From Manduca sexta (taxonomy: Eukaryota > Arthropoda > Insecta > Lepidoptera > Sphingidae), in the NCBI RefSeq assembly GCF_014839805.1, contig NC_051129.1:12776920-12840919 (forward strand): 64,000 bases of DNA, given 5' to 3'. This document shows, one piece after another, positions 55,455 to 64,000 of this stretch. Position 1 is the stretch's first letter. The number at the start of each line of letters is the position of its first letter. A model generated the notes under the pieces. It searched no databases, was not told the origin of the DNA, and saw only the letters and a list, made by a program, of their open reading frames with translations. The position numbers and the translations under genes were made by a program.

Positions 55455-55636
55455 CAGGGCCCTTATTCTGTATGATAGTATAAACGCGTAACGCGGCCGT
55501 GTCATGTTATCTTCGAGAAATGTGCGTGAAATGGTATTCTGTAAGCCAAATCTCTATAGTCCTAAACATGATGCGTTGTGTTAAGTGCTTGTTACGCACT
55601 GTTAAAATAACGTGCGGGATAGAGAATAAGGCCCCT
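55455..55636 (+). mobile_element. MITE family C, full copy
   Basis: About 182 bases from CAGGGCCCTTATTCTGTATG to ATAGAGAATAAGGCCCCTG. It is almost identical to the inverse of the copy at 22191, so the family moved recently. Confidence 0.8.
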
Positions 55637-55914
55637 GATATTTATTGTAATAACGGGGTTTTATTCATTTCCATTTTGTTTATTGGAAGTCTAAGTCGAA
55701 TTGCATCATGTTGGCATACATTTACCTTGACTACGTGTAAGTTTGGGGAATAACGTAGTTAATATACTAGGTTCGCTAAACGGCGGATGGCGCGGGACGA
55801 CGACGCAACGCTGGACAGTTGATAAAATTTAATATCTTGAACTGCCATAAGTGCAACTATGTTGGCCTGCATGGCTACTTAGCTATATTATTTTTAAATT
55901 TAATATAGAATCAG

Positions 55915-56180
55915 ATGGTTTTGGCATTAGAGAGGGTGGATGATAGGAGACTGACAAACAGTATGTATAAGGCGAATGTGGACGGGAGGGCCGGTAGGGG
56001 TCGACCGCATCGAAACTTTAAATGTTAGATATCTGACATTAGTAAAGACTAGGTCAAAATATCCTAAACCGGCAAGAATGCGTGAAAAGTTTAATAAAGG
56101 TGGAGGAAACGACAGATGCACGCCAGAATCGTGTATTGGCAATCCATAGTCTCTGGCTACCCTTATGGGATAGATGCATG
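55915..56180 (+). mobile_element. LINE/retroelement ORF remnant
   Basis: The plus frame shows a GRAGRGRPHRNFK-like motif, common near the end of retroelement ORFs, followed by stops. The block includes GGACGGGAGGGCCGGTAGGG and TGGCTACCCTTATGGGATAG. Short GC-rich imperfect inverted sequences flank it at about 55775 and 56275. Confidence 0.45.
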
Positions 56181-56364
56181 AGACTATGTATATAATATAT
56201 ATACGTTACATAGAGCGAGCTCTATGTGATATATTCAATATTAATATATTACAAACTTCTCACGTCCCGCCAATGTTGCGTCGCGCCGTCTTGCTCACTG
56301 TTTGTCGAAACCATAAGATAATTGCGTGAATACGCAATCTTCGGAGACATATCATTACTTATTC

Positions 56365-56480
56365 TTAACCGACTTCCAAAAAAAGAGGTTCTCAATTCGA
56401 CTGTATTTTTTTTATATTTGTTACCTCATTACTTTTGACTAGGTGAACCGATTTTGATGATTCTTTTTTTATAGTGTGCT
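56365..56480 (+). repeat. Family H fragment
   Basis: TAACCGACTTCCAAAAAAAG, TTCTCAATTCGACTGTATTT and GGTGAACCGATTTTGATGA match family H. Confidence 0.55.
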
Positions 56481-56504
56481 AATGGGCAAATAAAAACATT
56501 TTGC

Positions 56505-56680
56505 GAGAGTCTAATGGCGAACTGAACGGACTGTTGAGACAGGAATCACAGGTTCAATTCCCGCTTGCAAGTAAACATGTCTGTCTTTTAGTGCGCATTC
56601 ATTGTTTAGTCACAAATATCTGGGAAACGTTGCTATATCGGTGAAGGAATAATCGTGAGGAAATGTGTAGGTATATCAAC
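56505..56680 (+). repeat. Family G fragment, plus
   Basis: A decayed tRNA-like head (GGACTGTTGAGACAGGAATC, CAGGTTCAATTCCCGCTTG), then GTGAAGGAATAATCGTGAGG and AATGTGTAGGTATATC. Confidence 0.6.
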
Positions 56681-56719
56681 ATACAAGATTATATTAATAT
56701 TAAACTATAAATATCTAAT

Positions 56720-56805
56720 AGATAGAGTGATCATCTCCCGTCAGTAGACGCTCCATTTGGACCATACTCCAATCACCATCAGTTACAGTGTGGCCATTTA
56801 CTGTA
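56720..56805 (+). repeat. Family B 3' fragment
   Basis: TGATCATCTCCCGTCAGTAG, TTTGGACCATACTCCAATC and ACCATCAGTTACAGTG follow family B order. Confidence 0.55.
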
Positions 56806-58009
56806 AACTTATAAAAAACCTACTACTACTGGCAGTTTAACCATAAAAACATAACAGAAAAGCTTGAACTGGTTTTCACCTCTATCCAAACCATTCTATA
56901 TAAAAAAATGTCGTTGTGGGCCACCGTCATACCACGACCACTGACCAATGTCACCCATTTATCGCGACCGTAATACCGCAAACTGTAAAACACGAAACTA
57001 CGGCAGTAAAGTGATAATTGAGTGTCAAATTCTTTGAAATATTATGCCTTATTAGGAGTGTTCTTATTAGAAAATGGGTAGGAGTTGTGAGGTGAAAGTT
57101 GAGAGGTTTTGGGATATATACAGTCTCACTTATTTGTTTTAGCGGTAAGAGGTGGTTAAGAATTGCTTAAATAGCTATTAAAACATCACCGGTTTCCTAA
57201 TTTAAACCTTATTAAGATGCAAACTGGCGAGTTTTGACTTACAGCTTTGCGAGTAAACTTGTGTTTTAACTAAGCATAGTTATGGGAAACTTTTGTTACT
57301 AAGACTGATAGGAAGAAAGAACTATTTATTGCTGGCAATAAAACTAAAATCAATAAGAACGTCTAGATATAAATAATTAGTCATGTTTCTTAAGATAAAT
57401 AATAGGAACTGAAATACGAGTTACGTAGGGATAATTTGATGGCACCTTGTTTTATTATAAGAAGTAAGCCAGAAATTACATCTAATGGTAGAGGATTACT
57501 GTGACATGAAATACATTCGCAACACAAAAAAAGTAGTCCATACATTGCCAGCTTTACTGTTTGCATTTGAATAACCGAAACTTTAAAATACCCTAAGCCC
57601 AGAAATAAACTTGCATACTTTAACCACATATATTTCTGTCGACCCGGTGGATGGTGTAGGCCTTTTTTCAAAACTAAAAATATGTTCAGATTCTACTTTA
57701 GTGGACGTCATTAGACGTCCGAAAGCCTCTGCTGTTAGAAATCAAACACACTGCATTATACATTCAATATTAACATGATTATTCTATCGTAATCAGATCT
57801 CAAGTTGTCAGTATTCAGCAGGAAAATTTATATTTCAACTAGGTGTTCCTCGCGGATTCACCTGTTTGGAAAGTATTTCCTGCTTCAACAGTCCCTTAAT
57901 CACTAGCCATAGCACTATCTGTACGGCGCCAGCGCATAATCAACGTAAGATAAAATATGCTCTGGTTACAAAACTACATTGAATTATGACCCTCCTTATC
58001 CGTACATAT

Positions 58010-58185
58010 TGTAAAACAAAGTCCCCCACCGCGTCTGTCTGAACGGTCAAACCTACCGACCGGATTTCGATGAAATATAGCATGGAGAAAAGCAACAAGT
58101 AGAAAAAAATATATAAACGCAGCTTTTATCCTGGAACGACTCTTTCACGCGGGCAAAGTCGCGAGCATTAGCTAGTTTATGATAA
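58010..58185 (+). repeat. Family F element
   Basis: AAGTCCCCCACCGCGTCTG, ACCGACCGGATTTCGATGA and CTTTCACGCGGGCAAAGTCG, GCGAGCATTAGCTAG are the same pieces as in the copy at 63140. Confidence 0.65.
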
Positions 58186-58554
58186 GTTGGAAGAGTCCTA
58201 TAATAGCGGGATGTTCCATAAAAAACAGCAACAAGTTTTCGGCGCAGCCAGCCTACGTGATCTAAAGCGTGTTCCACATGGTAATCAGTCATTCAAAACA
58301 AATCACTACCGGTTGGAGCGACGCGTGCGCATCGACGCTGTAAAGGTCAAGTGCGATTAAAACTCCCACGCGAAGGGTTCCGTCACAATATTGCGCTTCC
58401 AACAATTGTGTAACGGGATGTTCGTCCGCATTTCCTTCCTGTTTAAATGTTACGTGGTATATTCCTTACAAATAAATATAAATCATAATTTACTAGCTTA
58501 TACCCGCCACTCCAACCGCATTACAATCTTTTCAGGATAAATGCACTGCTATAT

Positions 58555-58700
58555 ATTATCTCTGGATAAAAAGTAGTCTATTGCACTTAGAAGTAATATA
58601 GCTTCTTATTAGTGAAAAAAATCAAAATCGGTTTAGTAGTTCCTGAGATTATCGCGTTTAAACAAACAAACTCTCCAACTTTATATATTAGAATAGATTA
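58555..58700 (+). repeat. Family F tail
   Basis: TTTAGTAGTTCCTGAGATTA, TCGCGTTTAAACAAACAAAC, TCTCCAACTTTATATATTAG. Confidence 0.6.
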
Positions 58701-60369
58701 ACATTTAATATTAGTATAGAATAAATATTACATGAATTGTTTATGTATTGAAAAACATACAAGGAAAATATAAAAAAAAATATTCATTGAATGTTTAACG
58801 AAACCAGTCATTATAGTTATTTTCCTTTAAGGATCAAAACAGGGACAATTGCTGTACCTAATCTGAATCATCAGACTTTCCAGACGTTGACGTATAATGA
58901 CGTCTTTCGTTTATTACAAACTTTTATTTTTTGAATCGACCTTAATAATCAACTCATTGCGCTGTAGCTGCCTTTATTTTGAATAATATATTTATAATAA
59001 TAATATTTATTTATTCCAATTATTGGTACATAATACTTGTTTTCTGTTATCCGCATTAGCCTTTGTCGATATATCGTAGATATTGGTTATAATTTCACAT
59101 GTGTATTTGAATGTATCCTAAAAAAAATATATTATAAAGTATATTTGTGTATTATAGTGATATGAAATTACAATTTAACAGTTTATTGCTCCTTCTACTC
59201 GAAGTAACATCTAGTTCTAAACTTGCCTTATTTTTAAAGGCCTTTCTAATAAAAGTCGTCGCATTAATAAATAAGGTTAAGCCAGTCACTTTGTTTCCCA
59301 TATGTAAATACAGTGATTTTAACATGTTTCCTAATAAAAGAGATTTATTTATTTTTTTCAATAAATTCGTTACCCTTGTTCATTCTTCAATAGTAACAGC
59401 TCTAAATTTGGTACTTGACTGCATAAATATATTTTTAATATAATATAAAAATATATGTGCCAATTTTTTTTTGTTCTTACTACACCCAAAATGGGTTGAT
59501 TTTCACAAATAAATGTCATTGTGGTCTTACGGCTATTTACAATAAAAGACCCCCATACGATGAAAGGCCCGAGATTAAACTGATTAAAAAAACTCATTTG
59601 TAAGGTTTGTCAAAAAGCTTTATTTCGGTAGTTTCATTTTCGCGACGGATCCAAAAACGATTGGGGTCATTTACTGAAATCAGTGGGTGACGAATCGAGG
59701 AACCAGTTGGAATCATCATACTTAAATCGGCTATTGGATGAAAGTGTGGCATTGATATTGTGATGTCACATAATAACATCTAACACGAGACACTGACCAA
59801 AAAACCGACTGCAAATAAGAACATCGATACCAACTAATAATACTTTTTACTTTACCTGTTGGTTTTATAGGGCGAAATATTGAAAAAGAAATAAAGGAGG
59901 AATGAGGAACACATTTACAAACGTCCGCACTGCTGCGTAAGAGCGATAAAGAGTTGCCAGTAAAACAAAACAGGATGACAATGCAACAGTGTTTACATAT
60001 TATAACTGGCAATAATAATTTGTTTGTTATCATAAAGCTAACATTACCTACTTCATTGTAACTTTGTGGGTGTGTTCCTACCTCGCTATTATTGTATTCA
60101 TAAAAAATTAACCGTTCAAAATTGGTTTATAAACTATATTTTATAAATATGCATTAGAAGAATGAATTCAATCCGCGTCGGTCGATGGGTTGACCGTATA
60201 TGTACGGCGGGGCATTCCTAACAGAGTTGTCAACGGATGACGCACAGAGACGTCGCAGTGACGTCTGCAATAATGCAAATAAGTAAGGGGAAACTATAAC
60301 ACTTATAAAAGAAAGTGTATTTCGTTACTCTTTCATGATTTTTTAACTGACCCCGCAGTCAACACCGGG

Positions 60370-60600
60370 GGAAACCTGTGAATGTGATACTTGAATCTCT
60401 AGGCTTAGATGCAGGTACCTGGAGGAATGTAGGAGGGGATATTTGAGAAAGGAAGTGTGCGGAAAGGAGGAAGAACTCTCTTAAGATCGGAGGAGGAGAG
60501 AGGCCGAGTGCTTAGGGCCGTGATAAATCTCCCTCATGCATGGACGGGCATTCGGTGTGGAAACCGAGCACAAAAGAATTGCCTCGGGGGAAGCACTGTC
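60370..60600 (+). mobile_element. Element J, second copy, opposite orientation
   Basis: A purine-rich tract (GGAGGAGGAGAGAGGCCGAG) is followed by CATGCATGGACGGGCATTCG, GTGTGGAAACCGAGCAC and AAAGAATTGCCTCGGGG, collinear with the reverse complement of 18440-18680. Confidence 0.5.
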
Positions 60601-61199
60601 ATCATATTGACGCCGACTACACACACATAGATAACTTGTTATTACAAACTGCAATATGACATATGAAAATATAAAAGCATCATTTTCATAAGCATCATAT
60701 AGGATATTCTATGGAACATCGTTAAACAACAAACTTCAATCAGTGCTGACGCGATACTAAAGCCAGTTGTGCTAATTATTTATGACGCAAATTATTTATT
60801 AAAGTCATTGCCCTTGAGAATAAAAACCATAAGCGTATTTTCATCAAATTGAGCATACAAGTTGTAAACGTCCATATTAGGCATTTTAGTTGACTAACAA
60901 ACGAAGGTTATTTGACCGATATGTACACGAATAAATCACACCATTCACAACACCTTATGAATGACAAGATGAAATTACTCCATTGATGACGTACCACGCC
61001 CACGTAAAACATCGGCCACACCATTTAGAACCCTAAACTCTAATACATTAGTACGTTTGCGTTTGTCTAGTCACCTGGAAACGTCAGATGGATGACGATT
61101 GACAATTTTTCAGTAATTGTCGTGGAAAAACAGTGTTGTGTTCACCAGAACCATTACGAAGTCATCCGACTGTTATAATTGCTCGATTGTTTTATATGG

Positions 61200-61500
61200 T
61201 CTTTTATTTATTTATTTGCACTTCATTTACAAAAATTTTACATAGGCCGACTTAATGCCGTAGGCATTCTCTCCCAGTCAACCTTAGGGTGGAGCAGAGA
61301 TAATCATGATAGGTGCATTGAAGAAATCTGTTGCGGTGAGCAAATACAAGAGCTTACTTTTAATATAAACTGTCCCATAGCTGGGTGCGGGCATCGTTTA
61401 TTGAGAGGGCTCAGGCCTAGTGCTGGGCACAGGCCTCAGTTACTGAGAGGGTTAGGCCTTAATCCACCACGCTGGCCTTACTGGCTCCCACTTACCATCA
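61200..61500. repeat. Composite repeat including a family G tail
   Basis: Contains GACTTAATGCCGTAGGCATT (61250) and a duplicated family G end (GCTGGGTGCGGGCATCG and GTGCTGGGCACAGGCCTCAG), then GGCCTTAATCCACCACGCTG. The 122-codon frame over it is repeat-derived. Confidence 0.55.
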
Positions 61501-62060
61501 GGTGCAGTGAGGTCTTTACTCGTAAAAAGGAAGTGATGATGTTATGATGATATGATATGTAGGTGATGACACACGGTATGCCCAATCGATGTGCTAATGA
61601 GTGGCGAGTAAACGACCTCCGTGCGGTGTACGTGCCTACAGACATGATACGCGCTCTCTCACCCAATACATGAATATTCTTAGATTGAATGATTTACGTA
61701 GATTTTATTAGTGACTCATATAATGGACTTGAGGAAATTATCAACTCGCAATCTTCGAATCTCACTGACAGTTTTTTCGTATATTTTTTTGTATTTCGCA
61801 TGCATAATCAATTACCGAGTTCTGGGGTAACAAAAATAAAAAAAATCACGTCAAATTGATAACCTCATCCTTTTTTAAAGTCGGTTAAAAAGACTACAGA
61901 TACATGTGATGTGGAGCGTACCATTTGCATATTATAAACAAATTATAATCTCAACTGAGATGGTCTATTTTATTGCATACCACAAAATTTTTAGTTTCCT
62001 ATCATTAGAATAGAAACCGGAATACACAGTTCACAACTAACATATTGCCGCCAGACAATT

Positions 62061-62360
62061 ACTGGTGGTAGGCGTCTCTTATGTGAGAGTTCGCCTGGGT
62101 AGGTATGACCGCAATGTCTATTGCTGCCGCCAAGTACCAGTGTGAAGTCACTGTTCGGGTTTGAAGGGCATTGTAGCCAGTGTAACTACTGGACATAATA
62201 AGACATAATATCATATTTCAGGATGACGAGCGCAGTGAAATACCAAATAATACTTTGTAATTCAAAATGTTGGATGGTGTTTCTACTGTTTATGGGCGGT
62301 AGTATCGCTTACCATCAGACGAACGGCAAGCCCATCTCGTCGTTCAAAGCAATAAAAAAA
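62061..62360 (+). repeat. Family A element, full length
   Basis: From ACTGGTGGTAGGCGTCTCTT to TCGTCGTTCAAAGCAATAAA. All blocks are present. Confidence 0.9.
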
Positions 62361-62774
62361 ACTGTGATGTCTCTAACTATACCTAAATTATAATATGACG
62401 TTCTATCGAGTTTTTAATAAAACATCCATCCGCGAGATAACAGTATCACAACGGGTAAACCCCCATATAAAAATTATAATAAAGAATTCCAACTTCACGG
62501 AAAAAGAATCATGAATGTCCCCATATAAATGAGAAACGTATGAATCATACCTATCGTCAGACTATTATCGCAAAGTGTTTTTTCTATTGACAAAACTTTA
62601 TGTTTTGCAATTATTAGGTAACTGCTGACATTCTGGTTGGAATATAAAATGTACCGTGATTATATAATCTGAATAAAGTTGTTGTTCTGCGCACATGATT
62701 CTGAGATATTGACGTAATATAGTGGAAAATAAATACACTCCTATTTCCCCAACTCCTATGTCCCAAACATAACA

Positions 62775-63020
62775 TGCTGGTGGTAGGATATATTTTATAT
62801 CCGCCCGGATAGCGACCACTGAAGACAAGGTGTTAAAACCCGCCATAGTAGTTCACGTAAGTGTGTCGCGCTCCGGTATAAACTTTTCTATATTCGGTTC
62901 CAATAGTCAACATAATTGTGTCGATTGCCGAGGGGTGATTACATCTGGTCAGTTGATATTCTATTGGACCCCACTCTACTTACTATCAGGTGCAGTGGAG
63001 TCGCTTTGCTGTGCAATTAT
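62775..63020 (+). repeat. Family B repeat, full length
   Basis: From GCTGGTGGTAGGATATATTT through CCCGGATAGCGACCACTG to TTACTATCAGGTGCAGTGGA. The best-preserved copy in the window. Confidence 0.9.
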
Positions 63021-63139
63021 AACAAAATAAATAAAAGCGACTCTATACTGTTTAACAGCGGATATAAACAGAACTCCTGCACTCTATAGAACTGTTTAAT
63101 ATTTTTCCGATAACATATTTTATAATCCGAATATATTAT

Positions 63140-63345
63140 AAAACTAAGTCCCCCGTTGCGTAAGACTGTCTAAACGCGATAAAATCCAAACGTACCGAAC
63201 GGATTTTGAAGAAATTTTGTATGGATTAAGTTTGAGACCCTGGAAAGGACATAGGCTATTTTTTATCCCGGAAAATATATACCGGGACTTTTATCCCGGA
63301 AAACAATCACGCGAGCAAACCGCGAGCGAAAGCTAGTAATAAATA
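63140..63345 (+). repeat. Family F element, best copy
   Basis: Starts AAACTAAGTCCCCCGTTGCG and includes TACCGAACGGATTTTGAAGA, CATAGGCTATTTTTTATCCC and ACCGCGAGCGAAAGCTAGTA. This sequence type is widespread in Lepidoptera. Confidence 0.7.
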
Positions 63346-63709
63346 AAATGCATTATAAATTATATTATTGCACGTTTCGTGTATAAAAAAACTATATGCT
63401 AGCAATCGACCTTACTATCGTCCTTACACCGACCCTGCAGGTCACCACTCAAGCCACCATCACGTTATACCAAGGTCAAAACTTTCTTGCGGAACAACTG
63501 TTATGACATTGTATAAGGTCATGTTTACCTTCAAACCTCATTGTATTTGCTATTGTCTAACGGAAATAGCTTCCCCTTAATTATATAATTACCGTTAAAT
63601 GATGTTAATGATGTTTTGAAATAAGAAAAACATCATTAAGGCTGAACTTCTAATTATATCTGTTTGGGTACTACTGCATTGTATCAACTGCAAAGCTATA
63701 ATCTAACAG

Positions 63710-63902
63710 CACTATTCTTTTCGGGTTTATTCCCAAAGAGGGAGGCAGAGGTGAGACCAAGGCACTCCCTTTTCGCCATGTGCGTTCCGGCTAAGACGTG
63801 ATAGGGGGCGATCCTATCGTTATATTCGGCGTAAATTCCAGATTCGACACTGACATTGAAAAAGAAACAATAAACCCATCCCGGGTTTCGAACCAGGGAC
63901 AT
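63710..63902 (-). repeat. T SINE, minus
   Basis: CCCTTTTCGCCATGTGCGTT, GATAGGGGGCGATCCTATCG and, at the head, CCCGGGTTTCGAACCAGGGA. The outermost part of the tRNA-like head is cut off. Confidence 0.75.
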
Positions 63903-64000
63903 TTTTTGAATGATAAGTATTATGCATCACCTTACTTTTTACTTTTTTTTTGTTGCACTTCTTTTATAATTCGTGGTTCCGTCTTGCAGTGTACGAGACA

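Larger units (their letters stand above)
53112..64000. other. Upstream of the first visible cyclase exon: repeats, no exon found
   Basis: Searched on the minus strand for the missing cyclase exons (the helix before VKRSIM, the six segments of M1, the N-terminus). None was found, so this is probably intron. Repeat copies are listed separately. The stretches 53490-55070, 56810-58005 and 58705-60365 contain nothing I can call. Confidence 0.5.

Noticed and set aside
58053..58292. 79-codon minus-strand frame as a missing cyclase exon
   Set aside because: Overlaps a family F repeat, lacks membrane segments and has no acceptor/donor pair in a fitting phase.
61179..61547. 122-codon plus-strand frame
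   Set aside because: Built from two repeat pieces, including a family G tail; no independent protein content.

Overview
The window is AT-rich, intron-rich eukaryotic DNA. It most likely comes from a moth or butterfly (Lepidoptera). The evidence is an insect-type adenylyl cyclase gene with short GC-richer exons, many tRNA-derived SINEs and 5'-truncated LINE tails of the kind common in lepidopteran genomes, and a nuclear intron-containing tRNA-Leu(CAA). No bacterial genes, operons or CRISPR arrays are present.

One large gene organises the window. On the minus strand, 20 exons between 53111 and 15978 join without a frame break (2772 coding bases, 923 residues plus stop). They encode the C-terminal part of a membrane adenylyl cyclase: catalytic domain C1a, linker C1b, six membrane segments with a glycosylated loop, catalytic domain C2 and a short tail. 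The sequence looks most like the insect Ac76E / vertebrate ADCY2-4-7 branch. The 5' exons (N-terminus and first six membrane segments) were not found up to 64000, so the intron before the first visible exon is at least about 10.9 kb, unless a small exon was missed.

Three smaller genes sit inside cyclase introns on the same strand. They are a two-exon gene of unknown function (43846-44436) with a DRE-like promoter motif and a poly(A) signal, a single-exon gene for a secreted eight-cysteine peptide (49967-50221) with a TATA box and initiator, and an intron-containing tRNA-Leu(CAA) (21008-21120). A possible terminal exon of a convergent plus-strand gene lies near 2603-2795.

The rest is intergenic or intronic sequence filled with repeats. 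For reference I use letters: A, a ~290-bp SINE/LINE-tail family ending in a CAATAAAAAA tail; B, a ~245-bp family starting GGTGGTAGGATATATTTTAT; C, a ~185-bp MITE with GGGGCCTTATTCT ends; D, a ~190-bp repeat; E, a ~115-bp repeat; T, a tRNA-derived SINE; G, a second tRNA-like SINE; F and H, LINE or other tails; J, a GC-rich element; plus LINE reverse-transcriptase remnants and a 37-bp minisatellite. Layout: 1-15.9 kb intergenic repeats; 16-30 kb densely spaced exons for C2, M2 and C1b; 29.6-37.5 kb a large intron; 37.5-40.4 kb C1a exons; 40.4-52.9 kb a 12.5-kb intron hosting two nested genes; 52.9-53.1 kb the first visible exon; 53.1-64 kb repeat-rich upstream intron or intergenic DNA.

All names rest on reading the sequence by eye. 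No searches or splice predictions were run.
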